Positions 40,459 to 51,584 of a DNA stretch of 64,000 bases are shown here, piece by piece. How positions within the stretch are numbered: the first letter of the stretch is position 1; each line of letters opens with the position of its first letter. Source of the stretch: Ichthyophis bannanicus (Eukaryota; Chordata; Amphibia; Gymnophiona; Ichthyophiidae); contig CM066037.1 in the NCBI GenBank assembly GCA_033557465.1, forward strand, positions 516,080,686-516,144,685, written 5' to 3'. Under the pieces are notes generated by a model that saw only the letters and a list, made by a program, of their open reading frames with translations, ran no database searches and was not told where the DNA came from. Made by a program: the position numbers and the translations under genes.

Positions 40459-42258
40459 AGGGCGGCAGGTCCAGGCAGGAGGTGCCGGTGGGCGGCCGGT
40501 TGCAAGGGTTCCTCTCCATCTGGACCTCCATAACCACGGACCGTTGGGTCCTAGAGATCATACGCGAAGGTTATGCGTTGGAGTTTGCTCAGCCTCTGCC
40601 AAACTGCTTCATGAGGTCTCCGTGCGGGTCTCAAGCACAGAGGAATGCGGTGCGGGACACGCTTCTGCGGTTGTTGCGGCTCAAGGCGGTGGTTCCGGTG
40701 CCACCCGACCAGTGCGGCTTAGGTCGGTACTCGATTTATTTCATTGTCCCCAAGGAGGAGGGATCTTTTCGACCCATCCTCGATCTCAAACACGTCAATC
40801 AGTGTTTGCGGGTGCCTCACTTTCGTATGGAGACTCTGCGATCCGTGATTCGAGCGGTGCAACCGGGCAAAGTGCTCTCGTCCATAGAACTCACGGAGGC
40901 GTACCTTCACATCACAAGTTTCTGCGTTTTGCCGTGCCAATGGGTCACTTTCAGTTTCGGGCATTACCGTTTGGATTGGCATGCCATGGTGGTCATAGCG
41001 GCGGCATTGCGGGAGGAGGGGATCCACGTTCACCCCTACCTCGACGATTGGTTGATTCGAGCTCGTTCTCATGCGGATTCAGTTTCCTCAATGGCTCGGG
41101 TGGTGCAGGTTCTGCAAAGTCTAGGTTGGATAATCAATCGGGCGAAGAGTCGGTTATTGCCGACTTGTCGTCTTACTTATTTAGATTGGATCCGTGTTTC
41201 TTCCTGAGGAACATGTTCACAAGATTCTACGGCAAGTGCAGGCATTTCTGTGGTTGAAGGCTCCCACGGCCTGGAGGTATTTACAACTCCTAGGGTCCAT
41301 AGCGGCGGCCTTAGATCTCGTTCCGTGGGCCAGGGCCCATATGCGGCCTCTACAAAGCTTCTTACTGAGCCAGTGGTCCCCTCAGCTCCATCCCCTGCAC
41401 TGCAGGTTGCCGTGTCCGGAGGAAGTGGCGTCCTCGCTTCATTGGTGGCTCGACCCTCTCCATCTTCAGGCTGGAGTTCCCCTAAAAGAGCCAGATTGGA
41501 TGTTGGTCACGACAGATGCCAGTCTCGTCGGGTGGGGAGCTCATTGTCAAGCTCAGGTGGCGCAGGGCGCCTGGTCCGCAGCGGAGAGCGGGACGCCAAT
41601 CAATTTGTTGGAACTCCGAGCGGTGCGGTGGGCGCTGCTGGAGTTCCAGAGCCTCGTTGTGGGCAGAACGGTTCGCGTGTTCTCGGACAATCTGGTAACG
41701 GTTTCGTATATCAATCGACAAGGGGGCACGGGCAGTGCCGCCTTGTTGGCAGAGAGCCGGCTTTTGATGTGCTGGGCAGAGACTCATCTGTTGGCGCTTT
41801 CGGCAGCGCACGTGGCGGGAAAAGACAATGTTCAGGCCGACTATCTCAGTCGCCATACCTTAGATCCCGGGGAGTGGGAGCTCAATGCGGCGGTCTTCCA
41901 CAACATCTCCGTACGGTGGGGTCAGCCGGTCATGGACCTGATGGCGACATTCGCCAATGCCAAGGCGACTCGATTTTACAGCCGACACAGGGAGCGTATG
42001 TCGGAGGGCCTGGATGGTCTGGTACAACCCTGGCTGAGGGACGTCTTGCTTTATGTGTTCCCGCCGTGGCTGATGATCGGCAGAGTGGTTCAGAAGATTG
42101 TGGGTCACGAGGGTACTGTGATTCTCATAGCTCTGGATTGGCCAAGGAGGCCGTGGTATGCAGATCTGGTGCAACTGCTGGTGGCTCGCCCTTGGCGCCT
42201 GCCCAACAGGTCCAATCTCTTGTATCAGGGTCCGGTCTTAATGCCGCAGGTGGATTGA
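40455..42258 (+). pseudogene. DIRS-E reverse transcriptase, RNase H and methyltransferase-like region
   Basis: RT (from ATG 40,455): VPKEEGSFRPILDLKHVNQCLR, SSIELTEAYLHI (motif A, with Glu where Asp is usual) and HVHPYLDDWLIRA (catalytic YLDD). Between them the frame shifts near 40,915 and back near 40,985, and the usual ATAPRVFTK segment is lost. Another shift lies near 41,195. RNase H (41,194 on): VTTDASLVGWG, NLLELRAVRWALLEF, FSDNLVTV and HVAGKDNVQADYLSR. The tail MDLMATFANAKATRFYSR...LDWPRRPWYADLV is the methyltransferase-like region. The RNase H to tail part is uninterrupted for 354 codons. Confidence 0.9.
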
Positions 42259-43337
42259 TTCTCGCTTATGGCTTGGCTATTGAGAGGGAGCGCTTCCGGC
42301 GGAGGGGCTACTCCACGGCCGTGATCGCTACTTTGCTAAAGTCCCGGCGCAAGTCTACTTCCCTGGCTTATGTTCGCGTGTGGCAGATTTTTGAGGCTTG
42401 GTGCTTGGAGAGGGGATTGCGTCCTTTTTCCGCGCCTCTTCCAGCTGTTCTCGCCTTCCTTCAAGGGGGGCTCGAGAAAGGTCTAGCGCTTAATACCCTC
42501 AAGGTTTAGCTAGCGGCACTAGCGTGCTACAGGGGCAAGGTGCAGGGCGCGGTGCTGTCTGAGCATCCGGATGTGCATCGCTTCCTCAGGGCGGCCAAGA
42601 ATATCAGACCGCCATGGCGTTCCATGATGCTGGCTTGGGATTTGAATTTAGTTTTGGAAGCCTTGACCCAGCTGCCCTTCGAAGCGGGTACATCCGTTAG
42701 TTTACAGCATATTTCCTGGAAGACGGTTTTTCTAGTAGCCTTATGCTCGGCACGTAGAATTTCAGATCTACAAGCTCTTTCCTGTCGCAGCCTGTTTCTA
42801 CAGTTCTCGGCAGAGAAGGTGGTTTTGAGACCAGTCCCGTCCTTCCTGCCTAAGGTAGTGTCAGAGTTTCACGTGAACCAGACAGTTTCTCTGCCAACTT
42901 TCTCGAGCGGAGGAGGAGGGGAGATACCCAGATCGTTGAAACTCTTAGATCTGGGCCGGGTGCTTTGCAAGTACCTTCGCAAGACCAAGCCGTTTCGGAG
43001 ATCGGATCGACTGTTCATACTCTTTGCAGGTAAACGTAAAGGGCAGGCAGCGTCTAAGGCGTCCACTGCTCGTTGGGTGAAGCGGGCGATAGAGTCGGCG
43101 TACGAGCTTAGAGGTCAGTCACCTCCGGGCTCCGTTAAGGCTCATTCTACCCGGGGGTTAGCGACGTTGTGGGCGGAGTTGGCCTTAGTTCCACCGGTAG
43201 ACATCTGTAGAGCGGCGACGTGGTCTTCCCTTCACACTTTTTCTAGACATTATCGCTTGGACGTGCATGCAAGGGAGGATGCGAGGGTTGGGGCTGCAAC
43301 TCTTGTGGCCGGGCTCGCAGGACCCTCCCGTGTTTAG
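42255..43337 (+). pseudogene. DIRS-E tyrosine recombinase, one in-frame stop
   Basis: The frame starts inside the end of the RNase H ORF (AYGLAIERERFRRRGYS) with a core-binding domain SRRKSTSLAYVRVWQIFEAW. A TAG at 42,507 separates it from the catalytic domain (open 42,510-43,337): SARRISDLQAL (catalytic Arg), VKAHSTRGLATLWA (HxxR) and TWSSLHTFSRHYRLD (Tyr). All catalytic residues are present. Length (~360 residues) is normal for DIRS recombinases. It is the best-preserved recombinase in the window. Confidence 0.92.
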
Positions 43338-43344
43338 GAACTGC

Positions 43345-43460
43345 TTTGGTACTTCCCTTCTGTTCCTGGACTGGCCCGGAGAGACGAAGAGGAAGAAGAA
43401 ATTAGGCCTTACCTGCTAATTGTCTTTCCTTGAGTTCTCTCCGGGTAAGTCCAGGACCCA
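43345..43460. repeat. DIRS-E internal complementary region
   Basis: CTTCTGTTCCTGGACTGGCC + CGGAGAGAC (complement of the left edge) runs into GAAATTAGGCCTTACCTGCT + AATTGTCTTTCCTTGAGTTC (complement of the right edge). Confidence 0.9.
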
Positions 43461-43602
43461 CCCGTTGTAGTTGCGAGCTGGCCCCTAAGAGCACGCGGCT
43501 GGTTGCTATAGCTTCCATGGGTGGTGATGCATGGGGAGCAGTAAAGGTGTTTAAGGCATTCAAACAGAGTATGGCAACACTTAATGATGATATTACAACC
43601 TT

Positions 43603-43681
43603 AAGAAATACATATAGAGTAAAAAAAAATAAATAAATAAAAGAAATACATATAGAGTAAAAAAAAAAAAATAAATAAAAG
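43603..43681. repeat. Duplicated A-rich block near DIRS-E 3' end
   Basis: AAGAAATACATATAGAGTAA and its A-rich tail (AAATAAATAAA) occur twice in tandem. The preceding 43,500-43,600 is not part of the other DIRS elements, so this may be the tail of a small insertion. Confidence 0.5.
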
Positions 43682-43802
43682 GAGGGATGCAACGCAGAGT
43701 GCAGTTAGCGGGGCTTTTTGGTTTGGTTTGTACATAGTTCCGCAGTTACACTGATTGTTTAGGAGGTTTTTTGCTAGTTGGTGAGCTGCTTTGACAGTAA
43801 GT

Positions 43803-43923
43803 AGACTGAGTAGCTGACGCCAGGGGGAGCTAGATAGTCTGACAGGAGAAACTTTTCAGTTTTCAGTCCTCAGCTGCTGGATGGGATTGACAACCCTTCT
43901 GTTCCTGGACTGGCCCGGAGAGA
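43803..43923. repeat. DIRS-E right terminal inverted repeat
   Basis: Partner of 38,261-38,381. The outer edge continues to 43,964. Confidence 0.9.
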
Positions 43924-43964
43924 ACTCAAGGAAAGACAATTAGCAGGTAAGGCCTAATTTCTTC

Positions 43965-44246
43965 ATTTTCTATGGCTTTATCCAGTTCAGTGCAATTTTG
44001 TTGCAATTGTGGAACAATGTCCTTAAGAAAATCCTCTTTATGGAAAGCTCTACATTTTCTAGTCTTGTAATCATCTTTTAAGTTGTTAGGGGATGTTTCT
44101 AGTTGCAAGGTAAATGAGATAATATAATGATCAGACCAAGGGTACTAGGGTAGTTTTTGAGACTGTAATTTGGTTCTGTGAAAAGAGTTGCATTGCCACA
44201 TTTATAAACCATACTTTTTTCTTTTTCATAGCAGTATATCAGGCAT
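43965..44246 (-). pseudogene. L2 LINE ORF2, fourth piece (C-terminal end of endonuclease)
   Basis: The minus strand encodes LGLIIILSHLPCN (44,150-44,100), a degraded SDHYLISF-type end of the endonuclease, then QLETSPNNLKDDYKTRKCRA and ALIDKA-like linker text to 43,926. The left side joins 38,251 once DIRS-E is removed. The right side is cut by the BovB-like insertion and resumes for a few bases after 47,577. Confidence 0.72.
44236..44246. repeat. Target-site duplication of the BovB-like RTE, 5' copy
   Basis: ATATCAGGCAT occurs here and at 47,567-47,577, exactly bracketing the element. Confidence 0.9.
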
Positions 44247-47200
44247 CCCTCACTTGGTTTGCAGCTTGTCGTGCTGTGAGGGCTTGTGTGCATCAGTGAT
44301 GCTGAGAGCTAAACTATCGGTAGTTTAACTACTGGCAGGGTCTCCCTAGATGGACAGGTCTCAGCTGAGGTGCCAGACGAAGACAAACCACCCATCTGGG
44401 CAGCAGCAGAATGGGATAGTGTTGACGGCGGAGGATCACATTTCTGTGACAACGGCAACAACACCAAACTTAAACTGCGCGGAAGGAAGGCCCGGCAATC
44501 TACTTCTGTATCTTGCCATGAAAACCCAATGGATAGTTACAACAAAACAAATTGTGCTATGGTGCTGGAAGATGAGAGTCCCAGGTCGGAAGGCACTCAA
44601 CTAGCTACTGGGGAAGAGCTGAAGACTTTTCAGAGGAAAGCCAGCATTTATGATGTGGTTGGATCAAAGCCTTCGGGAAGTCTGACTGCTGATGTAGCTG
44701 CGCATGAAATGAGAGTCAGAAGCTGTAAAGATGTCTTACACATTGGAACATGGAACGTACGAAGCATGAACCAAGGGAAGTTGGAAGTGGTCAAGAATGA
44801 AATGGAACGTGTACAACTTGATCTGTTGGGTGTCAGCGAACTGAAATGGACTGGCATCGGGCACTTTGCATCAGATGATCACATGGTCTACTATGCTGGA
44901 AATGAAAGACAAAGAAGAAATGGTGTTGCATTTATAATAAAGAAGAAACTTGCAAGAACTGTAATGAAATACAATGCAGTCAGCGAACGCTTAATCTCTA
45001 TTCGTCTACGAGGATTGCCTATCAACACAACTATAATTCAAGTATATGCCCCAACAACAGCTGCAGAAGAGAATGAAATTGAAGAGTTCTATGAACAAGT
45101 ACAAGCTGAAATTGACAGAACATGCAAACAGGATATCCTGATAGTCATGGGTGACTGGAACGCAAAAGTTGGCAACAAAGAAGAAGGCAAAGTAGTTGAA
45201 AAATATGGACTTGGCAACAGAAATGAAGCTGGAGAAAGATTGATAGAATTCTGCAAGACCAATGATCTATTCATCTCAAACACCTTCTTTCAGCAACACA
45301 AGCGACGACTGTACACATGGACTTCACCCAATGGATTGTATAAAAATCAAATTGACTACATCTGTGGAAGTCAACGATGGAAAAGCTCTGTAACATCAAC
45401 AAAGACAAAACCTGGAGCTGACAGTGTTACAGATCATCAACTACTAGTATGCAAACACAAGCTAAAGTTGAAAAAGAGCAAACCACTCATGAATGCACCA
45501 AAATATGACCTTGAGAATATACCACTGGAATTTAAAGACTGCCTGCAAAATCGATTTGCTGCCTTAGATACAAATGACAGAGCTCCGGAAGAGTTATGGA
45601 ATGACATCAAGAAGGTTGTGCTGGAAGAAAGCGAGAAGTCTCTACAAAAGGTGAAAAAGCAAAAACGGCCAAAATGGATGACGGAAGAAACTCTGAAAAT
45701 TGCCCAGAAACGCACAGAAGCTAAAGCCAAAGGAGAAAGAAAGACAATCGCAGAACTCAACAGAGATTTCCAACGTGCAGCAAGACAGGACAAGGAAAAG
45801 TACTACAATGACACTTGCAAGGAAATAGAAGCAGAAACTCTTAGAGGAAGAACAAGATCGGCTTTCCTAAAGCTGCGAGAGTTAAAGAAAAAGTTCCAGC
45901 CTCGAATTGGAATGTTACAAGATGCTCAAGGTTCTATGTTGAATGATGCTGAGAAGATCAAGAAAAGGTGGAAGGAATATACAGAGTTTTTATATGATAA
46001 AGATCAAGTGGACCAACAGCCGTTTCAACCTATACCTTATGATCAGGAACCATTGGTGATGAAAGAAGAAGTTGAAGCAGCATTGAAAGCCTTATCAAAG
46101 AACAAAGCACCAGGCATTGATAGCATTCCCATAGAAGTATTGCAGCAATCTGATGCAGCTGTTACCGTACTTACAAGGCTCTGCCAAGAAATATGGAAGA
46201 CAACATCATGGCCAACTGACTGGAAAAGATCTGTGTTTATACCAATACTAAAGAAAGGTGATCCAACTGACTGTGGAAATTATCGCACAATCGCTCTGAT
46301 CCCACATGCCAGCAAGATTCTACTGAAGATTATTCAAAAGAGACTACAGCCATACCTAGAACAAGAACTACCTGAAGTGCAAGCAGGGTTCAGGAAAGGG
46401 CGAGGAACGAGAGACATCATTGCGGATGTGAGATGGATCCTTGAAAAGACTAAAGAATACCAAAAGGATATCTATTTGTGCTTTATCGACTATAGCAAGG
46501 CTTTTGACTGTGTAAACCATGAGAAACTCTGGGCCACATTAAGAAGCATGGGTATACCAGAACACCTGATCGTTCTCTTGCGTAATCTGTACATTGATCA
46601 AGAAGCAACAGTTCGAACGGAACAAGGAGAAACAGAATGGTTTAAAATAAGCAAAGGTGTAAGACAAGGCTGCATACTTTCCCCCTACCTGTTTAATTTA
46701 TATGCAGAACAAATCATCAGAGAAGCAGGACTGTATGAAGACAACAGAGGTGTGAAGATTGGTGGAAGACTCATCAACAACCTTCGCTATGCTGATGATA
46801 CCACATTACTGGCTGAAAGTGAAGATGATCTGAAACATTTGCTTCTCACAATCAAAGAACATAGTCTCAAAATGGGCCTGCACCTTAATGTAAAGAAGAC
46901 AAAGATCATGACAACTGGCATAATCAACAGGTTCATCGTTGAAGGAGAAGAAATTGAAATCGTGAACAACTTTAACCTACTTGGATCAACTATCAATAAA
47001 GAAGCAACAAGCAGTCAAGAAATCAGACGACGCATTGCTCTTGGCAGAATGGCTATGAAAGACCTAGATAAGATTCTCAAGAGCAGAGATGTCTCTCTCC
47101 ATACAAAGATTCGACTTGTTCAAGCCATGGTATTTTCAATAACATCATATGGATGTGAAAGCTGGACAGTGAAAAAGACAGACAGAAAGAAAATTGATGC

Positions 47201-47566
47201 CTTTGAATTATGGTGCTGGCGGCGAATACTGTGTATACCATGGACTGCCCGAAGAACAAACCAGTCGGTACTAGAAGAGATCAAACCTAAGCTTTCTTTA
47301 GAAGCTCAGATGACAAGACTTCGACTTTCATACTTCGGACACATCATGCGAAGAGAGAGATCATTAGAGAAAGACATCATGCTTGGCAAGATAGAAGGTC
47401 AACGCAAGAGGAAGGCCAGCAATGAGATGGATTGCTACAATAACAGCAGCTACGGGTACCAGTCTGTCAACAATGAGCCGCCTGACTGAAGACCGAACAC
47501 AATTTAGGATAGCTATCCAGAGGGTCGCCATGAGTCGACTCCGACTCGACGGCACTTAACAACAAC
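44247..47566 (+). mobile_element. Full-length BovB-like RTE retrotransposon
   Basis: The 3,320-bp element is flanked by an 11-bp direct repeat and ends in GACTCGACGGCACTTAACAA + CAAC, the typical BovB-type 3' terminus with a short repeat in place of poly(A). One long ORF covers endonuclease and RT. It is the youngest layer of the L2 nest, since the duplication is perfect and the ORF has only one visible lesion near its 3' end. BovB is known for horizontal transfer among vertebrates, often with parasite vectors. Confidence 0.93.
44529..47489 (+). CDS. BovB-like RTE endonuclease-reverse transcriptase, C-terminus frameshifted
   Basis: The frame is open from 44,370, but 44,529 is its first ATG. 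Endonuclease: IGTWNVRSMNQGKLEVVK, LGVSELKWTG, QVYAPTT, VMGDWNAKVG, QIDYICGSQRW and TDHQLLV. RT: NKAPGIDSIP, NYRTIALIPHASKILL, QAGFRKGRGTRD, CFIDYSKAFDCVNH, GVRQGCILSPYLFN and the catalytic YADD near 46,790. The C-terminal GHIMRRERSLEKDIMLGKIEG block is followed by an indel near 47,408-47,413: the usual GRPAMRW...TEDRTQFR tail lies in another frame ending at 47,559. So the last ~30 residues are replaced. All catalytic motifs are intact. It nicks DNA and copies its own RNA there. Confidence 0.92.
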   Translation: MDSYNKTNCAMVLEDESPRSEGTQLATGEELKTFQRKASIYDVVGSKPSGSLTADVAAHEMRVRSCKDVLHIGTWNVRSMNQGKLEVVKNEMERVQLDLLGVSELKWTGIGHFASDDHMVYYAGNERQRRNGVAFIIKKKLARTVMKYNAVSERLISIRLRGLPINTTIIQVYAPTTAAEENEIEEFYEQVQAEIDRTCKQDILIVMGDWNAKVGNKEEGKVVEKYGLGNRNEAGERLIEFCKTNDLFISNTFFQQHKRRLYTWTSPNGLYKNQIDYICGSQRWKSSVTSTKTKPGADSVTDHQLLVCKHKLKLKKSKPLMNAPKYDLENIPLEFKDCLQNRFAALDTNDRAPEELWNDIKKVVLEESEKSLQKVKKQKRPKWMTEETLKIAQKRTEAKAKGERKTIAELNRDFQRAARQDKEKYYNDTCKEIEAETLRGRTRSAFLKLRELKKKFQPRIGMLQDAQGSMLNDAEKIKKRWKEYTEFLYDKDQVDQQPFQPIPYDQEPLVMKEEVEAALKALSKNKAPGIDSIPIEVLQQSDAAVTVLTRLCQEIWKTTSWPTDWKRSVFIPILKKGDPTDCGNYRTIALIPHASKILLKIIQKRLQPYLEQELPEVQAGFRKGRGTRDIIADVRWILEKTKEYQKDIYLCFIDYSKAFDCVNHEKLWATLRSMGIPEHLIVLLRNLYIDQEATVRTEQGETEWFKISKGVRQGCILSPYLFNLYAEQIIREAGLYEDNRGVKIGGRLINNLRYADDTTLLAESEDDLKHLLLTIKEHSLKMGLHLNVKKTKIMTTGIINRFIVEGEEIEIVNNFNLLGSTINKEATSSQEIRRRIALGRMAMKDLDKILKSRDVSLHTKIRLVQAMVFSITSYGCESWTVKKTDRKKIDAFELWCWRRILCIPWTARRTNQSVLEEIKPKLSLEAQMTRLRLSYFGHIMRRERSLEKDIMLGKIEGQRKRKASNEMDCYNNSSYGYQSVNNEPPD

Positions 47567-47577
47567 ATATCAGGCAT
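47567..47577. repeat. Target-site duplication of the BovB-like RTE, 3' copy
   Basis: Identical to 44,236-44,246. Confidence 0.9.
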
Positions 47578-47589
47578 ATGTTCTAAACT

Positions 47590-48900
47590 ACAAAACACAA
47601 TATCCTCCTACAACGTCTCTGCACCTATAGAATCCAAGGCAGAGTACTCAAATGGTTCACTTCCTACCTCACAGATTGTCACTAGCAAATAAAGACTGGA
47701 CGAAACACCTCCACCCCATACAAGCAGGCCCAATGAGTTCCCCAAGGATCCACCCCCTCTGTCCTGCTTTTCAACCTCAACCTTCGACCACTCTGCACAA
47801 TCATTAGGTCACATAACCCACTGCTTCAATTTGAAAAGGGAATGTCAGCAGGTGGAAAGGACTTGCTCTCCCCACACAGACAACCCCAATCGGCATTAGG
47901 ACAGAGTGGGACACCAAAACTCCTCCTGCTCTCCATCTTAAGGACAATCAGGGCCCACCACTTCTATTTCAAAAAGGGAATGCCAGGAGGCAGGCCAGCA
48001 CCTGAGGGCCTCGCCAGAGTGCCCTTTGGCATGACCCTTAGGTGAGGACTAAGGGCAAGGACAAAATAAATCCTGAAAAAACTTCTGGGAAGATACAGCC
48101 TGACTAACCCCCGAGAAACCAACGACGCTAAGCGCATACAACCTAAAATGACAAATGAAAAAGGACAAGCAACATATACAAGCAACGGCAATGCCAACTG
48201 AAAACAATCAGAAAGACAAGGTAAAGCTGAGCTCATGCCTCCTTTAGCAACACCATACCTACTTCTAACATTTTTTCCTGCACAACCTTATGCAATTACC
48301 CATACCAGCACAATTCACAAACCAATATGTCTCCTACATAGCATACCACAGGAGCAACAGGTATCACACACCCCCAGCAAAACACAACCACAACAAAGAT
48401 TCAAACCCATCTCACTTATACCAGGGCACCATATATCACCAGTGCCCACAAGACCACTACAAATCGCACTCATAAACACACGTCCAGTGAGGAACAAACT
48501 CCCCATCCTCCAAGACCTCATCACATCTCAAAAGTTCGATATCCTCTGTATAACAGAAACGTGCTCATGAACCAGATCACACCCCAAGGATATAATCGCT
48601 ATAATTAACTGGATCACCATCATAGCCACAGCAGCATGTACGATGACAACATACAAAGGAACCAAAATGAGACCAGCAAAAGCACGTTGGTTCACACCAG
48701 CAATACGGACATTAAAAACACAACTTAGAAGAGTTGAGAGGAGATGGAGTAAAACAAAAACCGAAACTGACAGGACAAGATACATGGATGCTCTAAATAG
48801 CTATCGTATTGAAATGGACACACGAAAAGCCTACCACTCAAAACTCATAAATGGATCATTTAACCGGCCACATGAGCTTTTTAACATCGTCAAGCACATC
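47590..48900 (+). pseudogene. L2-type LINE fragments, plus strand
   Basis: 47,596-47,850 has an RT piece (LQRL...IQGRVLKWFTSYLTD, then VPQGSTPSVLLFNL). 48,455-48,570 has an endonuclease start (LQIALINTRPVRNKLPILQD, FDILCITET). 48,643-48,900 has the linker before RT (KARWFTPAIRTLKTQLRR, NRPHELFNIVKHIL). The order, RT piece before endonuclease start, means two truncated copies or a rearranged one. Stops and gaps show that all are dead. 47,850-48,440 is L2-like leader or unknown sequence. Confidence 0.7.
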
Positions 48901-48904
48901 TTAA

Positions 48905-49535
48905 GTATCGTATGCAATTTTGGTTGCCACATATCATAAAAGATAAAGCAGAATTAGAAGAGGTACAAAGAAGGGCGACCAAAATGATAAAGGGGATGGA
49001 ACTACTCACTTATGAGAAAAGGCTCAAAAGATTAGGGCTCTTCAGCTTGGAGAAGTGATGGTTGAGAGGAAATATGATAGAAATCTATAATATCCTGAGT
49101 GGAGTGGAAGAGTATCAGATATAGAATTTGATATACCACCATTCATACAAACATGAATTGTTTATTGTTTTCAGAAAGCAAAAAGACTAGGAGACATGTC
49201 ATGAAGTTAGAAAGTGGTACATTTAAAATAAAGATGAGAAAATACTTTTTTTTTTCTCTCAGCACATAGTTCAGCTTTGGACCTTGTTGCCGGAGGATGT
49301 GTAGCATAAATAGGCTTAAAAAGTTTCAAATTATTCCCTGGGAAGAGAAAACCATAAACCATTATTAAGGTAGACTTGGGAAAAGCTACTGCTTATTCCT
49401 GGAGATAAGTAGCAAGGAATCTGGTTACTTTAGGGCTATGCCAGGTACCTGATACCTATATCGGCCACTGTGGGAAACAGGATACTGTACTTGATAGACC
49501 TTTAGTCTGACCCAATATGGCAATGTTTATTTCTA
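48905..49535 (+). mobile_element. CR1 3' fragment, plus strand
   Basis: Degraded C-terminal RT-end text (EEVQRRATKMIKGME-like, LKRLGLFSLEK-like) spans 48,950-49,120. The 3' end has TTAGTCTGACCCAATATGGC at 49,502-49,521, the conserved CR1 terminus also present in inverted form at 12,215-12,235. Strongly mutated. Confidence 0.7.
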
Positions 49536-50198
49536 TCTGCCAACCCAAATAATTTACATAAGCAAATACCAAATGTCATCATGACATACCAGACCCTCTT
49601 TCCCTATACATTCACCTCTAAAATACAAATCTAAACACTCTTATAGAATAAAACCCAAAGCTCCTATGCCCATCTTACCATTCCCAGTCCCTACAAATCT
49701 CTACCCCAATGGAATGCTGTCTTGAATTTAGATACTCTTTTTGTCTCCACTGTCTTGAAAGTCTGGGCCATGTTCACATTGCTATGTAGAAATATTTTCT
49801 TGTGTTAATCCTAAATGTACTCCATTATAGTATCACACTATGACCTCTTATGCCTGAACTTGCTTCCCACATAAAAACACTATCAAGATCTCAGAGATCT
49901 AAGATTTGGAGTAGATGAAGGGTTTCACCTCTAAAGTTAGAGAGCAGACATTAGAGACCTATGAAATAGAGGATTTTTTCATAGCACACCAGTAGTTTCA
50001 TTTCCCGACAGCACCTTCTAGTAGCCACCATTTGCAAACAAACCAAAAATCCTGAATAATGGTTAAGACTGTGCAAATCCAATATACAATGAACCAAAAA
50101 AAGCGGGTACAAAAGACTGGCAGATTTCAGGTTTCAGAAAACCCCTTTTATTGACCCCTTTGTTGCTCTGTTTGGTTTTCCAAATCCAATATACATAC

Positions 50199-50267
<69 letters not shown>

Positions 50268-51584
50268 TGACAAATGACTGAAAATAAACAGATTCAGTTA
50301 GGGCTTTGATGGCATCAATATGAAATGATATGAGTTTTAAATGTTTACCAATTGTGTGGCTACTAAAGCAATAAATTCCAGGCTATGCTATTCAAGTTAT
50401 ATTCTTGGTGGTAGTGGACTCTGCAGCCAAATAAATTGCCCGCTAATGCAATTAAATGCCTCATGACAATGGCAAGCATGCCAAGGAGGTGGCAAAGACA
50501 TTTAATACAAAACATTTCACTACTACATTTCACTTGTACTAGAAAATAGAATTTAAAAGAATTTCTCTCTTATTTTATATTCCACTTCAATTGCAAGTTC
50601 CAGCAGGGCTAATACTGCAGGATAATACCCATTGGAGCTTGCCTCCAATTGTTATAAAGAAATAGGCCAGGCTCTAATCTCGATAAACTGTTACTCCAAT
50701 ACAAAAATATGAGGAGACCAGGTCTTTAACAGGAATAAAAAAGTCCCTTACACACTGGCTATTGCTGAAATTAACCATAGAAACTCAGCAGGTTCCATTT
50801 TTAGTGGAACATAATGCAGGTAAAATCCATCTAAACATTTACAATTTTGCATTCTGAATACAGGAAGAGCCTTGTTAAAGCAGTAGTTGGCATAAATATG
50901 TTTTAGTTTTGGGGGTTTTTAAACAGCATCACCTTTGAAGGTGTATACTCAGAGTTACATAGTAGATGATAGCAGAAAATCACCAAATGGCTAATCCATT
51001 CTACCCAGTTATTCTTTTCACACTGTTAAGTTGCCAGCCAGGGACCATGACCACCTGCAAGATTTCTCCTTATTCACAAATGGGCTTTTTTTTGTTCTCT
51101 TCATTTATATGCCATCATCTTGAGGAAAAATACTCTGGTTGGCCTCAGACCAGCACTATGTTTGGACAATAGGCCAGGACTTTGCCTTTGAACCACATGG
51201 CTGAAAACTAAAAACCTATAGTCAAAGCTAGGTCCACGACAAGAGAGCGCAACTCAGATCTTTAATAGATATAATTTTAAGCTAGCTAAGGCAATGCAAA
51301 AAAATCATGCCAGACTGGGAAAAAGGGCATGAAAGAAGAGGGGGGGGGGTGGAGAAAAAGAGAGAGGTTGGGGAGGATGTGGTGTGAGCTAAGGATGAGA
51401 AAGAGATAAGGGAGGAAAGTTTAGATGGCTAGAGAAGAAGGAAAAATGCAGACAAGTAAAGGGTAAGAGACTGAGTGAAAACAAGTGAGACAGAGGGTGA
51501 AGAGAAACCAAGACAGCAGGGATAAAAGAAAAGAAGAAAATAGAAAAACTGGTGACTCTATAACTCACTATACACAGAGAGCCC
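49536..51584. other. Mostly non-coding; possible CR1-like relic and a microsatellite
   Basis: At 49,690-49,880 the sequence CTATGTAGAAATATTTTCTT + GTGTTAATCC followed by a CTCTTATGCCTGAACTTGC block resembles a reversed CR1/L3 3' domain (compare 13,500-13,590). A piece at 50,955-51,010 (ACATAGTAGATGATAGCAGA) looks like the 3'-terminal part of the same class in plus orientation. The rest shows no gene. A G-rich run is at 51,340-51,352. Confidence 0.45.
50186..50268. repeat. Compound microsatellite (AT)n(AG)n
   Basis: About ten AT dinucleotides run directly into more than twenty AG dinucleotides with one AAAG interruption. Confidence 0.95.

Larger units (their letters stand above)
38252..43964 (+). 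mobile_element. DIRS-E: complete DIRS element, plus strand, inserted in the L2
   Basis: The 5.7-kb element has 121-bp terminal inverted repeats (38,261-38,381; 43,803-43,923) and an internal complementary region at 43,345-43,460. Order on the plus strand: gag (38,857-40,458), RT-RNase H-methyltransferase-like (40,455-42,258) and tyrosine recombinase (42,255-43,337). Removing it restores the L2 (TTCCTCT|TCATTTTC) with no obvious target duplication, as expected for recombinase-mediated insertion. Three stops in gag, one in the recombinase and frameshifts in RT show decay, yet all domains are clear. It is oriented opposite to DIRS-D only 0.9 kb away. Confidence 0.93.
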
